Positions 7,935 to 15,967 of a DNA stretch of 64,000 nt are shown in pieces; position 1 is the stretch's first letter; the number at the start of each line of letters is the position of its first letter. Position numbers and translations under genes: made by a program. The stretch lies in assembly GCF_038181555.1 (NCBI RefSeq), contig NZ_JBBWUA010000014.1, positions 12,523 through 76,522 of the forward strand, in the 5' to 3' direction. The stretch is from Desulfitobacterium sp038181555. GTDB lineage: Bacteria; Bacillota; Desulfitobacteriia; Desulfitobacteriales; Desulfitobacteriaceae. Under the pieces are notes generated by a model. That model had not been told where the DNA came from. It made no database searches and saw only the letters and a list, made by a program, of their open reading frames with translations.

Positions 7935-10187
7935 CTAAAGTGCGAGAACTGCCGCTTCATCACGATCAAGTTTATCCATACAAACTTTTAAACGCTGGAG
8001 CAAGGCCGGTTCTTTGATGGCATCGCGCATTTGGCGGAGTAGGTCAATGGTACGTCGAATCACGGAGATGATATCTCCTTCATCCAGATTAGATAGTCGC
8101 TGAACCTCCGGAAAAGAGAGGCCTTGACTCCATGAGTAGACAATGATCGAAACTCTTGGATCATAGCGCACTGAATCTGTGCCACAGACGCTTTGAATAT
8201 AACGGGATAGTTCTTGGATGGGTGTCCAGTCTAAGACGGGTAATCTTTGAAAATAGTCGTTTTTACGGGATTCAAAATCAATAGCTGAAAGCAAACCATT
8301 TAATTGGTCGTCGTTCAAGGTATCAAATACATCTGAAAAAATAAGCTCCGTTACTAATAATTCCTGGACGTAGATATGGCGCGCACATTCCCCGCGGGGG
8401 AGTAATTCATCATCGCGGATATATCCCAGTTGAATTAATTGATTCTTTTTATATTGAAATTCATTGAAGAAATAGTCTTGACCCGGCAAAGTCTTGAGCT
8501 CTTTACGGATATCAACCATGCTTTGCTGCAATTTTCGACGCTGTTTATTTTCCTTCTCGCACAGCTCTAACTTTGAGTTAGGGCATTTTTGCGGGGTCTG
8601 GGATAATAGCTTTTCCCAATTTTTTATTTTGCGGGCCATTTCTCGGCCGTAGACTCGATTTTGGCGGCGTGGTCCTAAAGCGTGATAGGCCCGTTTAAGG
8701 CGGTCCAATTCTGTCTTTTTCGGGAGATATCTGACGGGACAGGTATAGCTGTCGGCATGTTTACACACGTGTTCACCTTTGTTACCAAACTGTTCTTCCA
8801 GTTGAGCTAATTCAGCAATCAGATGTCCGTGAATCTGGAGATTGCTGTGAGCGGCAAAGCTTTTCTGAAAGTAGATCTGGATTTGCTCAAGTGTGAGGGT
8901 GAGCTGAAGATTCAAGACCGTGTTATAGCTTAGTTTAAATTGACTGGTCAGTGGTTCTAAACGGTTAATATTGAAGCGGGGAGGGGGACTTTTTTCCATA
9001 TAATTTAGATCTACAAGAGCAAAGGAATAGCCTCGTTCATCTAATCCCCGTCGGCCCGCCCGTCCGGACATTTGAAAAAATTCGTGATTAGCCAAGGAAC
9101 GAAAGTTGCGACCGTCGAATTTGTTTAAGCTATCAAAGCAAACGGAACGAACCGGGTAATTGATGCCTACGCTGAAGGTTTCGGTACAATAAAGGACATG
9201 AATAAGGCGTTTAAGAAACAGCTCTTCAACCAGGACTTTTTGCGAGGGTATAAGCCCCGCGTGGTGAAAAGCAATTCCTTTGACCGCAAGCCGTCGCAAC
9301 AAGCGTGTGGAGGCTGACCATTCTTCTTCCGGGCCAAAATGATCTAGAAAAGCATCCTCGACTTGTTTTCTTTCTTGAGGCTTTAAATAATTGGTTAAAG
9401 AGGCTAATTCTGATGCCTTATCGGCACATTGTTTGCGACTGAAGACAAAGTAGAGAGCAGGTAGATATTGTTTTTGGATGACCTTAATCAAGTCAATATG
9501 ACTGGTTGGGGCAAACAAGCTACCCTCTTGAGGAGGGGCGGATGTAATTCTTTGGCGATAATATTTCCAGAGCTTGTCATAGGTGATCAAACCGGTATCC
9601 TTTGAAAAGTAATAGTATTCTAAAGGAACAATGCGACGATGTTCTTCGATCAATGCGACATCCTCTTGGCGAATGGTTCCGATCCACTCTACCAGCTGAT
9701 GAGCATTGGCAATGGTAGCACTCAAGCCCAATAGCTTCATGTGCGGGGGAGCTAAAATAATGGACTCTTCCCAGACAGTACCTCGTTCCTCATCATTAAG
9801 CCAATGAATCTCATCGAAAATGATGTAGGACACGGATTCCAAGGTAGGGTCGTTGGTAATCACTTGGTTTCGGAAAATCTCAGTTGTCATAATGAGTAAA
9901 GGAGCTTCCGAATTGAGCACCACATCCCCGGTAAGGATACCGACATTTTCAACGCCGAACAGGGCTTTATAATCCTTAAACTTCTGGTTGCTCAGTGCTT
10001 TAATGGGTGCGGTATAAATAATTCGTCGTCCATCGGCCATGACTTTTTCGACTAAATAATCAGCGACGAGTGTTTTTCCTGTTCCGGTGGGAGCAGCGAC
10101 AATTACAGATTTTCCGGCATCAATGGCATCTAAGGCTTCTTCTTGAAATGCATCTAAAGTTAAGCCGTGATATGTGCGTGCAGACAT
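7935..10187 (-). CDS. Ski2-like DEAD/DEAH-box RNA helicase
   Basis: This 750-residue superfamily 2 helicase is of the Ski2/Mtr4 kind. Visible motifs are Walker A APTGTGKT (32-39), APIKALSNQK, DEIH (125-128), SAT (LGLSATIA) and QMSGRAGRRG of motif VI (about 372-381). The C-terminal half includes a cluster with CKHADSYTCPVRY and a late CPNSKLELC pair, typical of the bacterial and cyanobacterial members. The likely role is ATP-driven RNA unwinding in turnover or ribosome processing. The gene has its own short divergent promoter region towards 10339. Confidence 0.9.
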   Translation of the reverse strand: MSARTYHGLTLDAFQEEALDAIDAGKSVIVAAPTGTGKTLVADYLVEKVMADGRRIIYTAPIKALSNQKFKDYKALFGVENVGILTGDVVLNSEAPLLIMTTEIFRNQVITNDPTLESVSYIIFDEIHWLNDEERGTVWEESIILAPPHMKLLGLSATIANAHQLVEWIGTIRQEDVALIEEHRRIVPLEYYYFSKDTGLITYDKLWKYYRQRITSAPPQEGSLFAPTSHIDLIKVIQKQYLPALYFVFSRKQCADKASELASLTNYLKPQERKQVEDAFLDHFGPEEEWSASTRLLRRLAVKGIAFHHAGLIPSQKVLVEELFLKRLIHVLYCTETFSVGINYPVRSVCFDSLNKFDGRNFRSLANHEFFQMSGRAGRRGLDERGYSFALVDLNYMEKSPPPRFNINRLEPLTSQFKLSYNTVLNLQLTLTLEQIQIYFQKSFAAHSNLQIHGHLIAELAQLEEQFGNKGEHVCKHADSYTCPVRYLPKKTELDRLKRAYHALGPRRQNRVYGREMARKIKNWEKLLSQTPQKCPNSKLELCEKENKQRRKLQQSMVDIRKELKTLPGQDYFFNEFQYKKNQLIQLGYIRDDELLPRGECARHIYVQELLVTELIFSDVFDTLNDDQLNGLLSAIDFESRKNDYFQRLPVLDWTPIQELSRYIQSVCGTDSVRYDPRVSIIVYSWSQGLSFPEVQRLSNLDEGDIISVIRRTIDLLRQMRDAIKEPALLQRLKVCMDKLDRDEAAVLAL

Positions 10188-10338
10188 TGAAAATCATCTC
10201 ATTTCTTCCGGAGTTTTATCTATTTTAACAAACCCTTCTCTAAGGGTCAAATTATGGAAGGATTCTATGAAGATTATGGCATGAGTAAGCCAAAAAGGCC
10301 ATATGATGAAACAAGAACTGGCCAAGGGGGGAGTCTAA

Positions 10339-11208
10339 ATGTCATTGCGCCTAGAGGCCGAGGAAGCCATGGGGCTTCGCTTTCCGGAAAGAAATGGAGA
10401 AGCGATGATACGCTTTGATGAAACCATGGAGGTACCCCAGGGTGCGGAAACGCTCATGCGGGGACTTTATCGCAATCCAGAGGAAATCAAAACAGGGTTT
10501 AAAATCCTCCATCAGGAGACGGCTACTTTGCTAGAGATCATTTTGCCTCGGCGGGCCCGTTTGAGAGAATGGCTGGAGGAGCTTCCCGAGCAACCAAAGG
10601 AAGCGGAATCCTTCCTCCGCGAAACGTCGCAAAAAATTCAACAACAGGACCGCAAAGTGTCGCACATGGAAAATGAATTGATCTCCAAATTAGCGGAGTC
10701 AGGCATGGACGACCTGTTTCCTTTACCCTTATCCGTGTTTGTCCAGCTTTCATATTCTGAACCCTGTGCTAAGATTTTTCTGCGTCCCTTAGGAAGGTTT
10801 GCCGAGATTTTAAAATTGAATCCAGAGATTGTGCGACAAGTCGTGCGGATTCATTTACTCTATTGCTTGTTGATTATCGGCGGCCAAGATTTAGATGGTC
10901 AATCCTTTCGTCGCGGAAATGAAGATTCGACTCTAATCGGTATTGCGTCCTTTTTTGCCCTAAAGCATATGAAGAAAGCCACCCCTGAGTACCAGCACTG
11001 CTATACGGAATGGGTGAAGGCTTGGGGTGGAAAAAGTTATCTTCGTTTGATACCCCAAGAAAGCAGCGTAGAAAAAGTAAGAGCCGCCATGGTGTTTTGG
11101 CGGCGTAATCCCGAATTATCTTGGGAAGCTACTTGGAACGGTCTTCGTCCTTTAGATATGGAGAGTTCAACAGGTCCTCGCCCACTTGCCTCATGGCCAA
11201 TCCGCTAA
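10339..11208 (+). CDS. Hypothetical cytoplasmic protein
   Basis: A 289-residue protein of no recognised family. It is mostly helical by eye, without signal peptide or obvious membrane span. The middle (about 80-115) is charged and could form a coiled coil, and the last 60 residues are rich in Trp and Arg. AAGGGGGGAG six bases before ATG gives the start. The 3' end overlaps the convergent Crp/Fnr gene by 18 bp. The gene is divergent from the Ski2 helicase. Confidence 0.65.
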   Translation: MSLRLEAEEAMGLRFPERNGEAMIRFDETMEVPQGAETLMRGLYRNPEEIKTGFKILHQETATLLEIILPRRARLREWLEELPEQPKEAESFLRETSQKIQQQDRKVSHMENELISKLAESGMDDLFPLPLSVFVQLSYSEPCAKIFLRPLGRFAEILKLNPEIVRQVVRIHLLYCLLIIGGQDLDGQSFRRGNEDSTLIGIASFFALKHMKKATPEYQHCYTEWVKAWGGKSYLRLIPQESSVEKVRAAMVFWRRNPELSWEATWNGLRPLDMESSTGPRPLASWPIR

Positions 11209-11865
11209 TTCATGAGGGAGCAGAATTTCCATGCGATCCTCATTTTGGCGGATTATCGCGGATTTCTTCCATTGATTAAGGGTGCGATTAACCAATTCCC
11301 TTGAAGTGCCAATCATACTGGCTAAATCCTTGTTGGTAAGTGTTGCATCATAATATATGGGTTGTCCTTGCGTAGTAGCTGGCTTAGCTAGGCGAAGTAA
11401 GAGGGTGGCCAAAATTCCTGCCGTAGAACGGCTAGTCAAAACTCGAATGAACTCCTGATTCATACGCAAACGCATATTGAGCTTGCGAATGAGTGCTACT
11501 GCTAAATGAGGATGACTTTCTAATATTTCAACCATCCCTTCATTGGATAACACAAGAAGAGTGCTGTCCCTCAGTGCTTCTGCGGTAGCCGGATAGGAAC
11601 CGGGTTCAACCAAGAGTATTTCTGCGAGGCTGTCACTGGGACCGCACCAATCGAGTATTTGTTCATCACCATTAGGCAAAGCTTTACTGAGCTTCACTTG
11701 ACCTTCAAGGATAAAATAAACCTGGGAGCCGATTTCTCCTTCAATAAAGAGAATTTGCCCTTTTCGATATTTCCGGGTTTTGAAAAGAGGCAAAACGGGT
11801 GATAAATCTTGATCAGGTAGGGATGAGAATAAACTAAAACGTCTTAGTAGTTCTGGATCCAGCAA
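11191..11865 (-). CDS. Crp/Fnr-family transcriptional regulator
   Basis: This 224-residue regulator has an N-terminal cyclic-nucleotide-binding-type beta barrel (about 15-120, with the GxIGSQVYFILEGQVKL stretch), a dimer helix and a C-terminal winged helix. The recognition helix follows TNKDLASMIGTSRELVNRTLN (about 172-192). It has no four-cysteine Fnr cluster, so it is not an FeS oxygen sensor. Anaerobes of this group carry many such paralogues (CprK, PrfA-like) sensing diverse effectors; the effector here is unknown. The gene converges on 10339-11208. Confidence 0.9.
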   Translation of the reverse strand: MLDPELLRRFSLFSSLPDQDLSPVLPLFKTRKYRKGQILFIEGEIGSQVYFILEGQVKLSKALPNGDEQILDWCGPSDSLAEILLVEPGSYPATAEALRDSTLLVLSNEGMVEILESHPHLAVALIRKLNMRLRMNQEFIRVLTSRSTAGILATLLLRLAKPATTQGQPIYYDATLTNKDLASMIGTSRELVNRTLNQWKKSAIIRQNEDRMEILLPHELADWP

Positions 11866-12026
11866 AATAATACCTCACTTTACACGAGCTAAAAGATGGT
11901 TTCTCACAACATCATATGAATAGGAATATTATTAGTAGAGACTTATTTTCTTGCTGTTAAGGCAACTATAGAAATCCAGGGCAAGGAGAGCAGTAATCGA
12001 GGACTGAGAGATTAAAGGAGAGTAAG

Positions 12027-12143
12027 ATGGCAAAAGTGGAGAGTGTTCCAATTAAAATACAGTTTACTGTAGACTCACCCTTTAAAATCACGGCAATAAT
12101 CATTCAATTTCTGGTTATAATTTTAATCATTATTTGCAGTTGA
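12027..12143 (+). CDS. Small single-span membrane peptide (38 aa)
   Basis: This short frame is supported by AAAGGAGAG five bases before ATG. The product has a polar N-terminal half and one strongly hydrophobic helix, TAIIIQFLVIILIIICS, at the very C-terminus (about 22-38), so it is probably a tail-anchored membrane peptide. No family is recognised. It stands alone between the Crp/Fnr and ComFB-like genes. Confidence 0.5.
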   Translation: MAKVESVPIKIQFTVDSPFKITAIIIQFLVIILIIICS

Positions 12144-12168
12144 TTTTGGATTGGGTAATCTGGATTGA

Positions 12169-12438
12169 TTATGTATGGGAGGGTGCCTCGGCAACGCGCT
12201 GGGCAGCACTAACAATAGCGGAAATAACCCGAGCTTTATCGGGCAAGGATTCCGACTCCCATTGGGTTAGTATTTCCCCACGGAGAGAAACATAGTATCT
12301 GCTGGGTAACTGGTTTAAGGAAAGAGCTGCTATGTCGGCTTGACAACGATCGCATGAGCATGGTAATTGATATTTTTCCATATACTCTTTTAAAACATGA
12401 TGTACCACACTTTCGGTGTGGTTTTTTAATTCATACAT
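12169..12438 (-). CDS. ComFB-like protein
   Basis: This 89-residue protein matches the late-competence ComFB domain: an N-terminal NHTESVVHHVL helix, CSCDRCQADIAALSLN in the centre (Cys27, Cys29, Cys32) and the following LPSRYYVS. Cyanobacterial ComFB/CdgR proteins bind cyclic di-GMP, and an HD-GYP c-di-GMP hydrolase candidate lies 8 kb away, but no functional link is shown. The role in Firmicutes is not settled. The start follows GGAGGCTGAG. Confidence 0.85.
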   Translation of the reverse strand: MYELKNHTESVVHHVLKEYMEKYQLPCSCDRCQADIAALSLNQLPSRYYVSLRGEILTQWESESLPDKARVISAIVSAAQRVAEAPSHT

Positions 12439-12572
12439 GACTCAGCCTCCTCTAAAAATACTATCCTATCTTCATAATAGTGGGAATTTGTCGGATGCAC
12501 AAGAGAATTAATTTTAATTTTCACTTGCTCTGTCTGCAAAGTTGCTTTTTCCGAGGAGGAAATAATATTAAA

Positions 12573-12638
12573 ATGAATGTATACTTATTTTTAGTGGAAA
12601 ACATCACTGGGCGTATAAAAAGTGAGGGAAAGAAATGA
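12573..12638 (+). CDS. Possible 21-aa leader peptide before asparaginase
   Basis: ATG 12573 follows GAGGAGG (spacing about 13) and the frame ends in TGA that overlaps the asparaginase ATG as ATGA. The peptide is not recognised. It could couple translation to the downstream gene or be fortuitous. Confidence 0.3.
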   Translation: MNVYLFLVENITGRIKSEGKK

Positions 12639-13618
12639 AAAAGGTTAAACTAATAGCCACAGGTGGTACGATCGCCATGCGCAAGGATCCTTGTGGCAAA
12701 GCGGTACCAGCCGTTACTGGACACGATCTATTAGGAAGTCTACCCGAATTGCAGAAAGACGCCACATGGGATGTGATCGAATTTAGTAATGTAGCCAGCT
12801 GTAATTTTGATCCGGAGCGTATGCTCCAATTGGCCAAGGTTGTCAATGAAGCGTTTGCTGATCCGGATTGCCAAGGGATCATTATCACCCATGGAACCGA
12901 CACCTTAGAGGAAACAGCTTATTTCTTGGATCTTACAGTTAAAGATACACGACCGGTTATTCTGACGGCGTCTCAGAGAGATGCTTCAGAACGGGACTCA
13001 GACGGACCTCGTAATTTACATAATTCCCTGAGAATTGCCCTCGATTCCCGTGCCAAAGAGCGAGGAGTTTTGATTGCTTTAAATGAAGAGATTCATGCGG
13101 CAAGGGACGTCAGGAAACTACATACCAGCCATGTCGATGCCTTTAGTTCCGGAGAATTAGGTTCACTCGGGAGCATTGACAACGAGGAAGTGCTGTGGCA
13201 CCGTAAACCCGAGCCCACTATAAAATTTGATCTTCCTTCCTCCTTGGCAAAGGTGATTATCTGTAAGGCTTACACAGGTATGAACGAACGGTTGTTAGAG
13301 TGTATGGTGGACTCTCAAGTTGAGGGAGTTGTAATCGAGGCTTTCGGCCGAGGAAATGTACCTCCCGAAGTCGTTCCGGCTCTCCAAAGAATTACCGCCC
13401 GCAATATACCCACGGTGGTAACCTCTCGTTGCTTGTTTGGGCGAACTGCCCCCATCTATGGTTACCCTGGTGGTGGAGCCAATCTCCAAGAGCATGGTGC
13501 CTTATTTGCCGGAGACCTTTCTACAGAGAAAGTGCGTTTGCTTCTCAGCATCGCCTTAAAGTCCGGAGTCACTCAGGATGACCTGCGAGAAATTCTCAGC
13601 AGCGGTGGCGTAAAGTAG
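12635..13618 (+). CDS. L-asparaginase
   Basis: This 327-residue L-asparaginase hydrolyses asparagine to aspartate and ammonia. Both catalytic threonine motifs are present: ATGGTIA (8-14) and THGTDT (85-90), with the conserved Lys in the TASQRD region and Asp-Gly segment later. There is no signal peptide, so a cytoplasmic (type I-like) enzyme is likely. AGGGAAAG precedes the ATG. A strong hairpin and the menG gene follow, and the spacing allows read-through. Confidence 0.92.
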   Translation: MKKVKLIATGGTIAMRKDPCGKAVPAVTGHDLLGSLPELQKDATWDVIEFSNVASCNFDPERMLQLAKVVNEAFADPDCQGIIITHGTDTLEETAYFLDLTVKDTRPVILTASQRDASERDSDGPRNLHNSLRIALDSRAKERGVLIALNEEIHAARDVRKLHTSHVDAFSSGELGSLGSIDNEEVLWHRKPEPTIKFDLPSSLAKVIICKAYTGMNERLLECMVDSQVEGVVIEAFGRGNVPPEVVPALQRITARNIPTVVTSRCLFGRTAPIYGYPGGGANLQEHGALFAGDLSTEKVRLLLSIALKSGVTQDDLREILSSGGVK

Positions 13619-13633
13619 ACAAGGAAAGAATAA

Positions 13634-13666
13634 TCCATTACAATCCTAAGGGAGGAATGTAATGGA
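13634..13666 (+). other. 14-bp hairpin between asparaginase and menG
   Basis: TCCATTACA and TCCT (13634-13647) pair with AGGA and TGTAATGGA (13653-13666) with a single A-A mismatch and a 5-nt loop. No T run follows, so it is more likely a processing or regulatory hairpin than a terminator. The loop side contains AGGGAGGA. Confidence 0.5.
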
Positions 13667-13691
13667 AGCCTAGAAAGCGAGGATTTTATTG

Positions 13692-14417
13692 ATGGATTTT
13701 TCCGGTAAGGATAAAGCAACCTATGTTCAAGATACGTTTAACTCAATTGCCAAGCGTTATGATCTGATGAATAGCTTGATGAGTTTTGGTTTAGATAAAG
13801 GATGGCGAAGAAAAGCAGTTCAAACTGTTGAAGCAAAGCCTGGCATGAACATGGTTGATATCTGTTGTGGGACAGCACAGCTCTCCTTAGAGCTAGCCAT
13901 GACGGTGGGGGAGCAGGGACATGTAACAGGATTGGATTTCTCAGAAAATATGCTAGGCAAAGCCAAGGAGAATTTGGCGAATTCACCCTATCGGGCAATT
14001 ATTGAACTTAAACAGGGGGATGCCATGAACTTGCCCTTTGCGGATAACTCCTTTGACGGAGCAACCGTGGGCTGGGGGCTTAGAAACCTTCCCGATTTGG
14101 AAAAAGGGGTTCGAGAGATGGTGCGTGTCGTTAAGCCGGGCAGTATGGTTGTCTCGTTAGACATGGCTAAGCCGACAATGCCTGGTTTTAAGCAAGGATA
14201 TTGGCTCTATTTTAATAAACTGGTTCCTTTAATGGGGAAAATCTGGGCTGGGAAGGCAAAGGCCTATCAGTATCTTCATGACTCGGCAGTAGAATTTCCC
14301 GCTCAACAAGAACTAGCACGTATCTTTGCTAGCAATGGTTTAACGGATACTCGCTACATTAATCTTGCCGGTGGGGTTGTGGCGATCGTCTGTGGTCGCA
14401 AGCCTAAGAATAAATGA
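13692..14417 (+). CDS. ubiE/menG: Demethylmenaquinone methyltransferase
   Basis: This 241-residue SAM-dependent methyltransferase carries the family marks: FNSIAKRYDLMNSLMSFG near the N-terminus, WRRKAV, SAM motif I VDICCGTA (about 54-61), and the later GWGLRNLPD and PGSMVVSLD segments. It performs the last menaquinone step, which fits an anaerobically respiring bacterium. ATG 13692 is taken, nine bases after GCGAGG; a TTG lies one codon earlier. The hotdog thioesterase and YigZ genes follow closely, so the three may form one transcript. Confidence 0.92.
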   Translation: MDFSGKDKATYVQDTFNSIAKRYDLMNSLMSFGLDKGWRRKAVQTVEAKPGMNMVDICCGTAQLSLELAMTVGEQGHVTGLDFSENMLGKAKENLANSPYRAIIELKQGDAMNLPFADNSFDGATVGWGLRNLPDLEKGVREMVRVVKPGSMVVSLDMAKPTMPGFKQGYWLYFNKLVPLMGKIWAGKAKAYQYLHDSAVEFPAQQELARIFASNGLTDTRYINLAGGVVAIVCGRKPKNK

Positions 14418-14438
14418 TGAAAGACATGAGGTGATGAG

Positions 14439-14834
14439 ATGGGAGAATTAACTCTCGGCGCAAAGGGAAGGGCAGAAAAGCTGGTTGATCAAACCAACAC
14501 TGCAAAAACAATGGGTAGTGGCTCGTTGGATGTATTTGCTACACCTGCTTTAGTCGCTATGATGGAGGAAGCAGCTGTGAATGCTTTAACGTTAGAGGAC
14601 GGACAAAGCAGTGTAGGGGTCGCGCTTGACATTAAGCATACTGCAGCAACCCCTCTTGATATGAAAGTCTGGGCTGTAGCTGAGTTGATAGAGATTGACC
14701 GTCGCCGTTTAGTCTTTAAATTAGAAGCTTTCGATGAGAAAGAACTTATCGGGACAGGAGTTCACGAACGATTCTTGATCGATGCCGAAAAATTCATGAG
14801 TAAAGCATTGTTAAAACGTAGTGAACAGGAGTAA
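14439..14834 (+). CDS. Hotdog-fold thioesterase (FlK-like)
   Basis: This 131-residue hotdog thioesterase resembles the fluoroacetyl-CoA thioesterase (FlK) subfamily: a DVFATPALVAMMEEAA helix, the VGVALDIKHTAATP strand and a late GTGVHERFLID. Members hydrolyse small acyl-CoAs; the natural substrate here is unknown. AGGTGATG lies just before the ATG. The TAA stop shares one base with the ATG of the next gene, indicating translational coupling. Confidence 0.85.
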   Translation: MGELTLGAKGRAEKLVDQTNTAKTMGSGSLDVFATPALVAMMEEAAVNALTLEDGQSSVGVALDIKHTAATPLDMKVWAVAELIEIDRRRLVFKLEAFDEKELIGTGVHERFLIDAEKFMSKALLKRSEQE

Positions 14835-15466
14835 TGGCTGTGGAAAGCTATGATACAGTGTTAAGTGCATCGGCATGGGAGCAAGTCATTGAAAAATCGC
14901 GTTTTATTGGCCTTGTGTTTCCAGTCACCAATACGCAGGAAGTGGAGCAAAGACTTCAGGAGGTTCGCAAGGATTACCCCAATGCTCGTCATTATGTCTA
15001 TGCCTATCGTCTCTATCAAGGCCAACTGGAAAAGTCCACAGATGATGGTGAGCCACAAGGAACAGGTGGAAGACCCGTCCTCGATGTGCTTCAATATCGT
15101 CAGTTATGGGATGTCCTTCTGGTGGTTATTCGTTATTTTGGGGGGATTCTTCTCGGTACGGGTGGGCTAAGCCGAGCCTATGGCGGCACTGCACGTCAGT
15201 TGATGGATCAAGCATCTGTAGGGAGGCTTGTTCCTCATCAGATTTATGAAATCGAAGCAGGTTACGAGTGGTATGAGCCGTTAAAATACTGGTTAAAACA
15301 GTATTCCTGGTCAACCGCTAACGAGGAATTCCTTGCGCTTGTAAAATTTCAAGTGTATATTCCTTGGGCGGATAGACAACAATTCTTAGACTGGTTGGCC
15401 GATTTTACTGAACGAAAAGTTGTTGCACGGGAGATAGAAGTTACTTTATGTGCTGAACTTGAATAA
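14834..15466 (+). CDS. YigZ/IMPACT family protein
   Basis: This 210-residue protein has an N-terminal UPF0029/IMPACT domain and a C-terminal DUF1949-like domain. The hallmarks are KSRFIG near residue 20, ARHYVYAYR, DDGEPQGTGGRPVLDVL and YFGGILLGTGGLSRAY. The family is linked to translation regulation in eukaryotes and is of unclear role in bacteria. It is coupled to the thioesterase gene by a one-base overlap, and a terminator closes the operon. Confidence 0.92.
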   Translation: MAVESYDTVLSASAWEQVIEKSRFIGLVFPVTNTQEVEQRLQEVRKDYPNARHYVYAYRLYQGQLEKSTDDGEPQGTGGRPVLDVLQYRQLWDVLLVVIRYFGGILLGTGGLSRAYGGTARQLMDQASVGRLVPHQIYEIEAGYEWYEPLKYWLKQYSWSTANEEFLALVKFQVYIPWADRQQFLDWLADFTERKVVAREIEVTLCAELE

Positions 15467-15474
15467 TAAGATGA

Positions 15475-15505
15475 AAGACCCAGCTAAGGCGGGGTCTTCT
15501 TTATT
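15475..15505 (+). terminator. Terminator after the YigZ-family gene
   Basis: AAGACCC pairs with GGGTCTT around an eight-base centre, followed by CTTTATTT. Confidence 0.75.
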
Positions 15506-15561
15506 TAGATGAAGGTTTATTTGGTGAAAAAATCAGAGTATTTTTAATATAAGAAAACAAG

Positions 15562-15622
15562 AACTTTCACTTGCGTATGCTTTTGTTTTCACATATAATA
15601 TGAGTAAAGGTAAGTGAAAGTT
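15562..15622 (+). promoter_or_regulatory. Promoter flanked by an 11-bp perfect inverted repeat
   Basis: -35 TTGCGT (15571-15576), spacer 17, -10 TATAAT (15594-15599). Arms AACTTTCACTT (15562-15572) and AAGTGAAAGTT (15612-15622) are perfect complements with centres 50 bp apart. One overlaps the -35, and the other lies just past the expected start site. This looks like a paired operator controlling the small gene at 15688. Confidence 0.65.
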
Positions 15623-15687
15623 ATTACTTGAAATGATATATAGCATCGTGTCACTACTTATAGACTACGACGAAGGGGGTAGATGTT

Positions 15688-15846
15688 ATGTTAGCTTGGA
15701 TCGCAATGATTATTCTGGGGATCTTTTTGGTTAGTTGCGGAATCGCTGTGTGCGCTTCATGTCGCCAAATTTTCTCTGTTAGCTTCAATTCCTTTAACAC
15801 TCCTAAAGGAACAAGAAGTAAAGCCACAAGACCTTCCCACGCGTAG
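15688..15846 (+). CDS. Small cysteine-containing membrane protein (52 aa)
   Basis: This short gene is supported by GAAGGGGG nine bases upstream, a consensus promoter and a terminator. The product has one N-terminal hydrophobic helix (about 3-21) with Cys17, Cys22 and Cys25 at its cytoplasmic or outer edge. A Ser/Thr/Lys-rich polar tail of about 25 residues follows. No family is recognised. The context (own promoter with flanking repeats, own terminator) says it is a regulated single-gene unit. Confidence 0.6.
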   Translation: MLAWIAMIILGIFLVSCGIAVCASCRQIFSVSFNSFNTPKGTRSKATRPSHA

Positions 15847-15870
15847 ATATCAAGTAAATTAGGGATTTAG

Positions 15871-15900
15871 AGACTGCTCAGTATAGGAGCAGTCTTTTTT
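15871..15900 (+). terminator. Intrinsic terminator after the small membrane protein
   Basis: AGACTGCTC (15871-15879) pairs with GAGCAGTCT (15887-15895) and continues into a T run to 15900. Confidence 0.9.
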
Positions 15901-15967
15901 CATACTTTCATTCCCTTGTATACTTCCATGATTGAAGTGGCAGATTAAGGGAATGAGGGGGATAATC

